Below, in pieces: positions 33,197 through 41,975 of a stretch of 64,000 nt of DNA. The notes beneath the pieces were generated by a model. That model was not told the origin of the DNA, made no database searches, and saw only the letters and a program-made list of their open reading frames with translations. Numbering within the stretch: position 1 is the first letter of the stretch; every line of letters starts with the position of its first letter. The stretch lies in assembly GCA_016840285.1 (NCBI GenBank), contig JAEOSR010000032.1, positions 1-64,000 on the forward strand, written 5' to 3'. The stretch is from Candidatus Hodarchaeota archaeon. Lineage in GTDB: Archaea > Asgardarchaeota > Heimdallarchaeia > Hodarchaeales > Hodarchaeaceae. The position numbers and the translations under genes were made by a program.

Positions 33197-35056
33197 TTAT
33201 TCACTCTCTTGCTCTGGGTGGTTAGTAACTACAAAGTGCTCTAAAACTGGCTGAATTATCGTAAAAGGGACTCCTTTTGTAGCAATGAGACTGCTGACCA
33301 GAATCATATTTATTTGATCCATTTCTTCAGTAGTAAGTTCTTTATCTGATAGGAGGATACTGACAAATTGTGAGGCTAGCAGTGGGAACTCTGGATCGTT
33401 GAAAGGAACTTTTCCTAAGACTGTCTTAATATTATGAATAAATGATATCCCCAATTCGACAAATATATTGTTTAAAGGTATTTCAAAGAAATCAAAATTA
33501 TAAAGGAGTTCTTCCACCTCTGTAGAAACGGGTTCAAGGTCTGAAACGAAAATTGCTTCTTTTGTGATCATTTCTAGGTGAAGGGCTAGTTGTTTTTGTT
33601 TGAAAACATTATCGCTTCGAAGTAATCGTTTTACAGTTAATCTGACATCATGATAGTATTTATCATCGCAATGATCCCCTAAATAATTAATGGCTTGAAG
33701 AAGCGTTAGAATCGCTCGTCCAAAATCCTTAATAGGTGTTTGGTGACCATGGAAGACATCTTGTCGGAAATCTCGTGCTAGAATCATAATAGATACGTGA
33801 AGTAAATTTTCAAAGAAATGACCGAAGTGACTATCTTTCGTTTGAATTATTTCATCGAAAGTTTCTTCCAGCTCTAATATCTCTTCCTGATCAATTTTAT
33901 AACGCTTTATAGCTGCTTCTAACTCGTCAACATTCTTTTGTTGAATCCCAGCTGGGTACTCCCTTTTATGAACATGAGCAGCCTTCAAGATCGGAACAAT
34001 TGCAAGACGTTGCCTTTCAGGATCATTTTGTACCTTATAAATATCTTCAATTAATTCAATAGCCTTAGATAGGTGATAAAAAACAAAATCTTCTCCTAGA
34101 AGATATTCTAATGCTAAGTTAAAGATTGCTCCGAACCATTTTACATGAAAACTTTTCGAAAATGAGAAGCTAGTCAAAAAAATATTCTCAATATGCCACA
34201 TTTCACGAGTAATAAGCGATGGATTAATGTAGTACTTGTTGAAAATATGATGTTTAAGTTTTCGAGATGGTTCATAATCTATAGAATCATCTTCTAAGAC
34301 CATGGTGGGTAACCAAACCGGAATGAGAGAAATCGTATAATTGAATGCTTTTGCGAACTCATTAAGATCTTTAATCTTTATCTCTCCCTTCTGGAAAGGA
34401 ATTTCAAGAATGGGTGGAGTTATAACCTCTGATTCTTCTAAACGGAGTTCTACACTATAAAAATCTATTAATGGATTGCTTAAACGTCTCTTCATCATCT
34501 CCACATTGACAAAGATATCCTTGAGAGAAAATAAGGCAACCTGTGAAATTTGTTTAAGAAAAATCACGAGTTCATCATGATCAAAACTTTCGGGAGGCAT
34601 GATAGAAGCTAAATTTGTGAAAAATTCTAAACTGAAAACTAAAGAGTTACTTAATCGAACCTCAAGTCCACGTTGCCGCTGAATAGAATGAAGAATTTCG
34701 TGATAAATCAACCCAATGAGTCCATTTCGATGAGCTGATTTAAGCAGGAGAGACTCTTTTTTTAATTGAATGAACACAAATTCCTTATCCTTATAACCAT
34801 ACGAAAAAGAAGTTTGAAAGGGATTTTCAAAAAAACGTTTAAGATCATCAATCTTCTCTTGTGGTAAGTCAGTATTTGTTATATAGGAAATTACTTCATT
34901 CTTGTTTTTAATATCTGAAAAAATCAATGTGAGAGATATAATTGGCTCGCAAAGGGTCTTTAATTTTGGTGAGGCTAATATTTCTGCTAGTTCATCCTCA
35001 ATATCCTTAAAAAAATCTAATAAAACTATATTTAGAGAACTAATTGAATTTATCAT
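33197..35056 (-). CDS. Predicted HExxH metallopeptidase-like protein, unrecognised family
   Basis: A large soluble protein. From the ATG at 35056 (GGAGGC motif nine bases upstream) it has 619 residues; the frame reaches a TTG at 35128. Residues about 117-127 read IYHEILHSIQR, a zincin-type HExxH motif in a helix. The same HExLHSIQR string occurs in the unrelated-length protein at 56.0 kb. The following long helical C-terminal part has no motif I recognise. Zinc binding and proteolysis are inferred. It is divergent from the first ~510-residue paralogue across a perfect inverted repeat. Confidence 0.6.
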   Translation of the reverse strand: MINSISSLNIVLLDFFKDIEDELAEILASPKLKTLCEPIISLTLIFSDIKNKNEVISYITNTDLPQEKIDDLKRFFENPFQTSFSYGYKDKEFVFIQLKKESLLLKSAHRNGLIGLIYHEILHSIQRQRGLEVRLSNSLVFSLEFFTNLASIMPPESFDHDELVIFLKQISQVALFSLKDIFVNVEMMKRRLSNPLIDFYSVELRLEESEVITPPILEIPFQKGEIKIKDLNEFAKAFNYTISLIPVWLPTMVLEDDSIDYEPSRKLKHHIFNKYYINPSLITREMWHIENIFLTSFSFSKSFHVKWFGAIFNLALEYLLGEDFVFYHLSKAIELIEDIYKVQNDPERQRLAIVPILKAAHVHKREYPAGIQQKNVDELEAAIKRYKIDQEEILELEETFDEIIQTKDSHFGHFFENLLHVSIMILARDFRQDVFHGHQTPIKDFGRAILTLLQAINYLGDHCDDKYYHDVRLTVKRLLRSDNVFKQKQLALHLEMITKEAIFVSDLEPVSTEVEELLYNFDFFEIPLNNIFVELGISFIHNIKTVLGKVPFNDPEFPLLASQFVSILLSDKELTTEEMDQINMILVSSLIATKGVPFTIIQPVLEHFVVTNHPEQESE

Positions 35057-35163
35057 TAGTCTTGCCTCCAGAAGAAAGATTATAGCTCCAGGGAAACATA
35101 AATTGATCTTTAAAAAAGTCTCTTTCAAATATTAATCAATTCTCCCACAGCAGAAATTTGCAA

Positions 35164-35192
35164 AAATATTTATAAAGCATTTATAAATATTT
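35164..35192. promoter_or_regulatory. Perfect inverted repeat with TATA-like cores in a divergent promoter
   Basis: Arms AAATATTTATAAA (35164-35176) and its exact reverse complement (35180-35192) flank GCA. Each arm contains TTTATAAA, an archaeal TATA-box-like core, on either strand. It lies between the HExxH gene (start 35056, leftward) and the first ~510-residue paralogue (start 35285, rightward). A shared bidirectional promoter or operator is likely. Confidence 0.6.
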
Positions 35193-35284
35193 GAGGATCA
35201 TCGAATCAAAACATAATAAGAACTTTAGCAAAAAACTTTTGAAACGTAGAGGGAACATAAGATCTGCGTTTGGTGAAATTAAAA

Positions 35285-36814
35285 ATGGCTTATCAACGCA
35301 AAACGTGGAAAAAGTTTATGAAAACGATATTATCCCAGATTCCTGTTTATATTGTAAATTACCCTCCTTCAGATCAAATTATACTTAATGAATTCATTTC
35401 TATTCTACAAAATTACGAAGTTGATACCCGGGAAACCCGTAAGCAGCTTTTTGAGCTTTTCGAGGGATTCCAGTCAAAGTATCGTACCAGTGAGGAATTA
35501 TTAACTAAGCCTTTCCTATGGTTTGTAGAAAGTTATTTCACAAATGCCTCTAAATTATTGAGCGTTGCAAGTTTTCATGCTGATTATTTCTATGAATATC
35601 TTGTAAAACAGCTCCGTGGTTACCCCGACACTAAGGGGGTCTTTCAACTAATTCGTGAAGGAACTCAATTAACAGATCTTAAATGGGAACAGCTTCAATA
35701 CGCTTGTAATAGACTTAGTGTTCCACTTAAAAGCGAAGAACTTCATGCTCTTGAAACAATACACGCTCTGTCTCTGGAAACAGGAATAAATGCTCTTGAT
35801 CAAAGATATATAAGAACTAATATATTCAATAGGGTAAAATCATCCTCTCTTCTTAAAAAGATTGAGAATCTTTTTCTGAGACTAGATTCTAGATGGCTTC
35901 TTCGGTTTTATCCCCCCGCCTTTGACCTGGAACTCCTATTTTTTCAGTTTCAACTAAATGAATCCACTTCTTTAAGAGAAATTATCGATTTTCATAACCC
36001 AACGAACACCACTTTATGTAACAGTAGCGTCTATTGGATTAGAGGTTTCCATAATATGTATTGTGGGATTTTAGTTGTACCTGCTAAATTTGTAGATGCC
36101 CTCCAGAGATATTTTCAAAAATGTCACAGTCAAGCTCAATTGGTTCTTCAGGAGTTGACGAAAATCGATACCTCCCGAATAAGTGCCTCGTTGCTTCTCT
36201 ATCAGGCTACAAAAGGTTGGCGTACTCCAACTCTAACGGATTGGCGTAGATTAGTTCCTATGTTAAAGACTAAGTACCCTCGTAAAATGCGTATGAAACT
36301 TACATCTTATTATTTGACACCCGCATTTAATGAGCATAAATTCAATCGTCAAGAAACCTCTCGTCTAATCCATCTTTTTTGTAAAATTCCTCGTGATTTT
36401 TCGTTTAAAGAACTACCATTAGGCTCAAATAATAACCAAAAACAGATAAAACAATCTAAAACAGAAATTAAGCTCTTAGAGGAATTATATCTACAAAAAA
36501 TAGTCCAAATAAGTTTTCTTTGTAGAGGATTAGTCTATGAGTTCTCACTCGACAATTATTGGATTAAAGTTCCCAAAATGCCTCTTGATCAGCTATCAAG
36601 GTTATTAGCTTGGATTCCTTTTAGTCGCCTCTATCTTGCAGAAAATAATATTTTCATATGGACATACTTAACTCCTGAGTTTGCCCAATGGTTAAGTACA
36701 GACCTTGAATGGGCAGTCATGCCGATTATTAGAAATCATAACCCCCTAAGTTTTAATTTGGACTGGTACGCTCAAGAAGCCCAACAATGGAAAATACCTC
36801 TCGTCTTGACTTAA
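35285..36814 (+). CDS. Unrecognised ~510-residue protein family, copy 1 of 3
   Basis: A 509-residue soluble protein, paralogous to the genes at 44.3 and 58.9 kb. Shared blocks in order: PFLWFV near residue 75, a FHAxxFYxYLxKQLRG stretch, ExLQYxxNxL, then LRFxxPAF, a GxxxxPxxF region, YxTPAFN, CKxPxxFSF and VYEFSLDxYWIKxP, ending with a WxxxDLxW segment. No known domain, signal peptide or TM helix is evident. ATG chosen because GGTGA lies eight bases upstream, as in the other two copies. This copy is the most divergent. Confidence 0.75.
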   Translation: MAYQRKTWKKFMKTILSQIPVYIVNYPPSDQIILNEFISILQNYEVDTRETRKQLFELFEGFQSKYRTSEELLTKPFLWFVESYFTNASKLLSVASFHADYFYEYLVKQLRGYPDTKGVFQLIREGTQLTDLKWEQLQYACNRLSVPLKSEELHALETIHALSLETGINALDQRYIRTNIFNRVKSSSLLKKIENLFLRLDSRWLLRFYPPAFDLELLFFQFQLNESTSLREIIDFHNPTNTTLCNSSVYWIRGFHNMYCGILVVPAKFVDALQRYFQKCHSQAQLVLQELTKIDTSRISASLLLYQATKGWRTPTLTDWRRLVPMLKTKYPRKMRMKLTSYYLTPAFNEHKFNRQETSRLIHLFCKIPRDFSFKELPLGSNNNQKQIKQSKTEIKLLEELYLQKIVQISFLCRGLVYEFSLDNYWIKVPKMPLDQLSRLLAWIPFSRLYLAENNIFIWTYLTPEFAQWLSTDLEWAVMPIIRNHNPLSFNLDWYAQEAQQWKIPLVLT

Positions 36815-37052
36815 GGTTAAAAATTGACCAAAAAGATAATTTAGGAAATGAGAGGAGAAATAAAGAAGTAAGTTTGATCCAAAACCATACACGCAGCTGG
36901 AGGATCATTTTCCTATTGATCTGGGCCAGTACCACCAAGAGGGGGAGACACTTTTTTTTACCTCAAACCTTTACTCCACCACTTAAATATAATCTCCCAA
37001 CTTTTCCTAGGGGAATACTACTAATTGAATAAAATTGAAATAACCTTTTCCT

Positions 37053-39209
37053 TTACATATGAGTTTCAATTGGATCAAAAACCAGATTTTGATAAGACTC
37101 ACGTAATCTTTTTTGCTGAGGAAGATTTTGAAAGGCAGTAATATCCATAGAGGATGGGATATTAACAGGGAATTCGTGTGTCTTCATGAGAGAAATTCGC
37201 CCATTAATAGAGATAATACATCGTCGCTCGCCAGGTTTCGCTTTCAATAAATTACGAAATTGCTCATACTCATTTTTGGTAAGGCCAAGCAAGTTAGATA
37301 TAACATAAGGATCAAATTTGGTTAAAAAGATAGCTAATACGCCCGTATTTGTCAATATGGGCTGTTCAACTATCGGATCAGTGCCAATAAAGATCATAGA
37401 TATATCATAAGCCCGTAGGGTCCAAGGACCCTTTGCAATCATTGACTCTGGAGCCTTAGCTCGGTGACTTCTAGTAGGAATGAGCTTTTGGATCTCATCG
37501 AGAATAAAAATATTCTTTGGAAGGCTTTCTTCCTTGAAAGGTGATCGAGTGCTCCGAACAAAATAGTAAATATATTGCAGTACAACATTTAGAAATATTT
37601 GTCTTCCACTTTGGTCTTCCATAGATTCAAATGTTGATAAATCAATGATTGCATTCTGATCTAATAATTTGGACACTTCAAATGTTGTTTTTTGAACAGT
37701 GAAACATCTACCGGTGTTACCAAAAAAGAGTTTTTCAATACGATTCATAATACCAGCAGCAGTGTTTTCTAGATACGCACCTTTCATTCCTAATTCATTG
37801 GGTGTATTTAGAAAATTAAGAAATGTTCTAAAATCCCCTTGAGCCTTCACAGTCTGAATGACCGCGAGATGAAGAAGACGGCGCATTTGGGGCGAAACAG
37901 CATCCGAATCTTCAAAAACATGTTCAAGAAGAGACACGACAAATTGAATATGATCCTCTATACGAACAATACTGTCTCCTGTTTCATTCTTGGGTATTTG
38001 GAATATATTTATCCCCCAAGGGGATGTAGTAGACCCAGGTTTTAAATAAATCAGATTATCACAAAAGGATTGGATTGGAGCCAGATATTCACCTTTGGGA
38101 TCAAAAATAAGGAATTTAACATTTTGTAGAAGAAATTCCTTGATAATTCCATAAACAAAACGACTTTTACCCTCACCAGTCATCCCAAAAACTGCCATGT
38201 GTCTGTTTAAATCTTTACCATCAATCAGTAGAGGAACTTCAGCAGTTTTACCGCTAATAATGGGAATTCCAAGGTTGATGGCTTGAAGAGGTGTTGTTTC
38301 ACTGGCACCTGATGATAGTATGTAATCTTCTTTGTTTGGGACAAGGGAGTACCCTTCATGTGAGAATTGTCGTTGAGGAGGAGAAATAAAGCTCATCAAA
38401 GAATAACCATCTAAAATAATTGGAGAAATCAGTTTTCGTTTTGAACAGAGACTTCTAAGGGAAGAAAAACGATGCCATAAAGCTGGATAAGCACGCACTT
38501 TGAATCCATTTGAAGTTAATACAACGGATACCCTATCAAGTTTGGACTGCAGAGCTTCTTGGCTGTTTTCTACTATTAATATTCGCGGTGAAAATTTAAA
38601 ACAACCAGTTTCTTCCATAATGCTTTTTCTTTGAGGTTGGAAGCGACGTTCCACCTTTCCATGTTGGATATCAAATCGGACTTGAGTCAAATGATTATCT
38701 TGGTTTTTATCTGCTTGATATTCCTTCGGAAGTTTAACAGGCTTGAAAATCAACTGAACAAACGCAAATTGGGGAAATTCTGTTAAAATCTCAAGAATAT
38801 CATCTGGGAAACCATTAGCTGTGGTAATGGATTGGTCTACTCTGTTTTTTAATCCAATTATTCCCCCACAAAAAAATTTAGGACCATCAGAACCCACTTG
38901 GAACTTAGTTTTGAGGATTTCTAGAATATTTTGAATAGGAGTTTCTCCTATCGTATGATAATCAGGATGAAGGCCAAGTGCAGTAACAAATTGCTGGATA
39001 GTTGCCATCCCTCTTTCAATTCCTTTTTTCCGAAGTCGACCTTGTGGAAGAGGAACCATCTTGATCCACACAGTTTTTGGATCAAAAATCGCGTACTCTA
39101 ATGAAAATGCTTGTTTAGCATTTTGAAAAACCTTAATACTAGATTTATCTGCTTTCAGAGGAATATGATCGAAATTAAAAGCTGGGATATTTTTTATCAT
39201 GAGAGTCAC
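37053..39209 (-). CDS. HerA/VirB4-like P-loop ATPase
   Basis: A 718-residue protein. About 330 N-terminal residues have no clear motif. The core then has Walker A GMTGEGKSRF (near 345), FDPKGEYLAP, Walker B NIFILDEIQKL (near 575) and a downstream sensor region TGVLAIFLTK, the HerA-FtsK/VirB4-TraC layout (DUF87-type). Such proteins move DNA or, in conjugation, energise pili. No relaxase, TraG or pilin genes are adjacent, so the role is open. A small gene of unknown function lies 105 bases upstream. Confidence 0.75.
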   Translation of the reverse strand: MTLMIKNIPAFNFDHIPLKADKSSIKVFQNAKQAFSLEYAIFDPKTVWIKMVPLPQGRLRKKGIERGMATIQQFVTALGLHPDYHTIGETPIQNILEILKTKFQVGSDGPKFFCGGIIGLKNRVDQSITTANGFPDDILEILTEFPQFAFVQLIFKPVKLPKEYQADKNQDNHLTQVRFDIQHGKVERRFQPQRKSIMEETGCFKFSPRILIVENSQEALQSKLDRVSVVLTSNGFKVRAYPALWHRFSSLRSLCSKRKLISPIILDGYSLMSFISPPQRQFSHEGYSLVPNKEDYILSSGASETTPLQAINLGIPIISGKTAEVPLLIDGKDLNRHMAVFGMTGEGKSRFVYGIIKEFLLQNVKFLIFDPKGEYLAPIQSFCDNLIYLKPGSTTSPWGINIFQIPKNETGDSIVRIEDHIQFVVSLLEHVFEDSDAVSPQMRRLLHLAVIQTVKAQGDFRTFLNFLNTPNELGMKGAYLENTAAGIMNRIEKLFFGNTGRCFTVQKTTFEVSKLLDQNAIIDLSTFESMEDQSGRQIFLNVVLQYIYYFVRSTRSPFKEESLPKNIFILDEIQKLIPTRSHRAKAPESMIAKGPWTLRAYDISMIFIGTDPIVEQPILTNTGVLAIFLTKFDPYVISNLLGLTKNEYEQFRNLLKAKPGERRCIISINGRISLMKTHEFPVNIPSSMDITAFQNLPQQKRLRESYQNLVFDPIETHM

Positions 39210-39314
39210 GTCGTATAAGGGATCTCGGTATCTTCCTCCTATTCATTGACCTGCGATTTATTTACTCATTAAAAAGAATAAATATTGGATTATATCTTAC
39301 GATGCTCCCTCTGT

Positions 39315-39566
39315 TTACTTGTTATGCAAATTAACATAATTCTGTTGTATCAGATGTATATTTTCCCACGATGCTTCCTCTTCTACAGGTATTTCATTCA
39401 TTAATTTGAGAATTGTCTTTAAAACCCGATTAATAGGAGTATTCATCTTATCTTCCTTTAGTTCGATTTCAATCGGCTTAATTGAACATTGTTTCTTGAT
39501 TTTGAGATTTTTTCGTGGACTCTTTTGTTTAGGTAACAACAACTGGACTGCATTCAAATTTACCAC
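39315..39566 (-). CDS. Small basic protein of unknown function
   Basis: 83 residues, basic first half (PKQKSPRKNLKIKKQ) and a helical second half ending NYVNLHNK. Read in the same direction as the HerA/VirB4-like ATPase 105 bases downstream and possibly co-transcribed. No recognised motif. Confidence 0.4.
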   Translation of the reverse strand: MVNLNAVQLLLPKQKSPRKNLKIKKQCSIKPIEIELKEDKMNTPINRVLKTILKLMNEIPVEEEASWENIHLIQQNYVNLHNK

Positions 39567-39704
39567 ATCAGTAACCTCTAGAGAAAGAAAAATATAACCA
39601 CCTAAAATTTCACAAATTTAGGGAAAATTCGGAAAGAAAACAAAAATTTTAGCTTCTGCAATTTCTTCTTCTATTTCCTCTTCATATACAGTTTATCTAG
39701 AATT

Positions 39705-39764
39705 CTTCCATTTCAGCTTCCATTTCGACTTCTATTTCAGCTTCTATTTCGACTTCAGATTCTT
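39705..39764. repeat. Five tandem 12-bp units
   Basis: Units of the form CTTC(C/T)ATTTC(AG/GA) run from 39705 to 39764, alternating so that the higher-order period is 24 bp; the fifth is degenerate. They touch the 3' end of the luciferase-like gene, whose TGA (39755-39757) lies in the last unit. In a shifted minus-strand frame the repeat would encode an acidic E-(V/A)-E-(I/M) tail. Confidence 0.8.
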
Positions 39765-40705
39765 ACCATAACTAGTTGTGCAAATTTCTCACTCTGCTCG
39801 TAATCTTTCGGGTAAGGAAACATAATCTGGAAATAGTCAAATCCAAGGTCAATGAGATTTTCAAATCCTTGTTGAACGACCTCTGGTGTGCCAAAAAACA
39901 CATTAAGGTTATCAATGGACTTCTTGTATTCAGCTAGGGTCATGTTCCTTAATTTAGCTCTTTCTAATAACACAGTCTCTAATTCATCCTGTGTTTCAGT
40001 AACAACAACGGAGGCAAAGAATGATCTCCCAATAGAGTCAAAATCACGATTTACTTTCTCACAATGGTGTTTCAAAAGATCTAATAACTCAGGAATAGTT
40101 TTTGGATCATGAAACCATCCGAAGTTACAATAATCGGCATATTTAGCTACCATATTCAGAATTCTCTTCTTTCCCGTTCCTCCTATGAAAATTGGTGGTA
40201 ATCGTTGAATGGGCTTGGGAGCTGAAAAAGCATCCTTGATTTGATAGTGATTTCCATCATAACTTACCTTGGGTTCCAGCCATAATTTTTTGATAATCTG
40301 GATAGATTCCTCTAATTGGTCCATACGATCTTTAACAGAGGGAAATGGGATACCATAAGCGTTATATTCGATTTCCTTCCATCCTGCCCCGATACCAAAT
40401 TCTAATCGTCCATTTGAAATCATATCAACAGTAGCAGCTATTTTTGCAAGGACTGCTGGGTAACGATAACTATTACACGTTACAAGTGTTCCAAGACGTA
40501 AAGTGTTAGTTTTGGCAGCTAAAGCCGCTAATAGTGTCCAGGCCTCCATGCAGTTCTTTTCTTCTGAATTTGTGTCAAGGAAAAAATGATCACTAGACCA
40601 AATTGAATCGTAACTTATTTTTTCAGCATTTAAAGCAATTTTTTCTACAGTGGCATAATCATATCCTAATTGAGGTTCAATCTGAATACCAAAACGTATA
40701 GTCAT
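39755..40705 (-). CDS. Luciferase-like (LLM-class) F420-dependent oxidoreductase
   Basis: A TIM-barrel flavin/F420 enzyme. It has the N-terminal MTIRFGIQIEPQ strand, IWSSDHFF, GTLVTCNSYRYPAVLAKIAATVD, GRLEFGIGAGWKEIEY and the PIFIGGTGKKRIL block, as in the 5,10-methylene-H4MPT reductase/glucose-6-P dehydrogenase-like LLM group. The open frame extends to 40732, but the ATG at 40705 begins the first beta strand. The substrate cannot be inferred. Its 3' end merges into a 12-bp tandem repeat. Confidence 0.88.
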   Translation of the reverse strand: MTIRFGIQIEPQLGYDYATVEKIALNAEKISYDSIWSSDHFFLDTNSEEKNCMEAWTLLAALAAKTNTLRLGTLVTCNSYRYPAVLAKIAATVDMISNGRLEFGIGAGWKEIEYNAYGIPFPSVKDRMDQLEESIQIIKKLWLEPKVSYDGNHYQIKDAFSAPKPIQRLPPIFIGGTGKKRILNMVAKYADYCNFGWFHDPKTIPELLDLLKHHCEKVNRDFDSIGRSFFASVVVTETQDELETVLLERAKLRNMTLAEYKKSIDNLNVFFGTPEVVQQGFENLIDLGFDYFQIMFPYPKDYEQSEKFAQLVMVRI

Positions 40706-40807
40706 TAATTTCACCAATTCTTGGATATACAAACGACTTATTTATCATCTTATTTCAAATCATTCAAGTGAAATTTTACAAATGATCGCGTTCTGGTGAT
40801 CGAAAAA

Positions 40808-41488
40808 ATGAGATTCGTTGATCTTAGTCACATTTTCGAGGATGGAATGCCAGGATTTAAATTAAAAAATGTCAACGGTTCGTACACCACATATACAGCT
40901 AAAATCCACCCCTTTTTAACCCATGAAGAAACAAAACCGAGATATCAAGGCAAAGCATCATTCGAAATCACGGAAATGTTTTTTCAAACCTCAATAGGAA
41001 CGTACCTAGATTCACCATTTCATAGGTATGTTGATAAAAAGGATATCAGTCAATTATCCCTTGAGGAAGTCATCCTTATGGGTGAAATTATTGATGCTCG
41101 CGGCCTGAATCCTTTTCAATCAATTGGTATTGAAAACTTTCCTCAAAATATTGATTATACTGGAAAAGCTGTCTTATTCAATTTTGATTGGAGCAAATAT
41201 TGGGGAAGAGAGCAATACTCTGAATATCCATACATTTCTGAAGAACTAATCTCTTTTCTTATTACCCAAAAAGTAAAGCTAGTGGGGGTGGATACAATGA
41301 ATATCGATGATTCTAGGAATCTTGCGAGACCAGCTCATTCATTCTTATTGAAAGAAGACATTCTCATTGTTGAGAATTTGACGAACTTAGATACTCTATA
41401 TGGAAAAGAATTCAGATTCTTTGCAGTCCCAATTAAAGGAAAAAAAGTAGCAGCAATGCCTGTGAGAGCATTTGCAGAGATTTTATAG
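40808..41488 (+). CDS. Cyclase-family hydrolase (kynurenine formamidase-like)
   Basis: A metal-dependent hydrolase of the cyclase/KynB superfamily. It has FVDLSHIFEDGMPGF at the N-terminus. SIGTYLDSPFHRY follows, where the family has HxGTHxDxPxH (the first two His are Ser and Tyr here, the last is kept). The GVDTMNID and PAHSFLL stretches line the active site. About 226 aa, normal. The ATG at 40808 is preceded at eight bases by GGTGA; an in-frame GTG lies at 40796. Because metal ligands vary, the reaction is uncertain. Confidence 0.82.
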   Translation: MRFVDLSHIFEDGMPGFKLKNVNGSYTTYTAKIHPFLTHEETKPRYQGKASFEITEMFFQTSIGTYLDSPFHRYVDKKDISQLSLEEVILMGEIIDARGLNPFQSIGIENFPQNIDYTGKAVLFNFDWSKYWGREQYSEYPYISEELISFLITQKVKLVGVDTMNIDDSRNLARPAHSFLLKEDILIVENLTNLDTLYGKEFRFFAVPIKGKKVAAMPVRAFAEIL

Positions 41489-41602
41489 TAGCTCAACCTA
41501 ATTATCTTTTCATTCGCCTCGTGAATGTTATAATTTCACCATTTTAATTTTAATTCATCTCCTCTTCTCCTAACAATCAGTTTTTGAAAAAAGGAGAGAG
41601 TA

Positions 41603-41731
41603 ATGAAATTTTACTTCTCATTTAGGATCAAGAATTCTTTGAAAATTTACCCTCCCAAGACGAACGTTAAAAACTTGAGAGAACTGAAAAAATTAGAGGA
41701 TAGACCCACTAAAGCAATACAAAAATTTTGA
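41603..41731 (+). CDS. Candidate 42-residue basic protein
   Basis: ATG preceded at seven bases by AAGGAGAG, the best Shine-Dalgarno in the neighbourhood. Product begins MKFYFSFRIKNSLKIYPP and has many Lys/Arg. A second 42-codon frame follows 66 bases later. No family recognised; possibly a two-gene unit. Confidence 0.4.
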   Translation: MKFYFSFRIKNSLKIYPPKTNVKNLRELKKLEDRPTKAIQKF

Positions 41732-41797
41732 CTATAAAAGCAATGGTGGACAATTAGGAATAGATAGAAGGAATTTTTGATTGAAAAGAGGACGAAA

Positions 41798-41926
41798 ATG
41801 ATTAAAATTGAAAGTATGGAAGATGAAAGACTTATCTTCAATATAATAACTCTAGATACCCCTAAGCGAATAAAAAAGAAGCTTTTTGATGCAATCGAGG
41901 ACTTTGAAGAAAAGCGCTCAATATAA
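41798..41926 (+). CDS. Candidate 42-residue charged protein
   Basis: ATG preceded by AAGAGGAC. The product MIKIESMEDERLIF...TLDTPKRIKKKLFDAIEDFEEKRSI has a beta-like start and a charged amphipathic helix, a composition seen in small antitoxins or nucleic-acid-binding peptides. Same length and strand as the preceding candidate. Confidence 0.4.
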   Translation: MIKIESMEDERLIFNIITLDTPKRIKKKLFDAIEDFEEKRSI

Positions 41927-41975
41927 AGGTAATGGTCTCTGAATGAGTGATAACTTCTGCTTAAAAGATGATCAA

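Noticed and set aside
39705..39764. 12-bp repeats as CRISPR or attachment site
   Set aside because: Units are directly tandem with no spacers; simple tandem duplication explains them.
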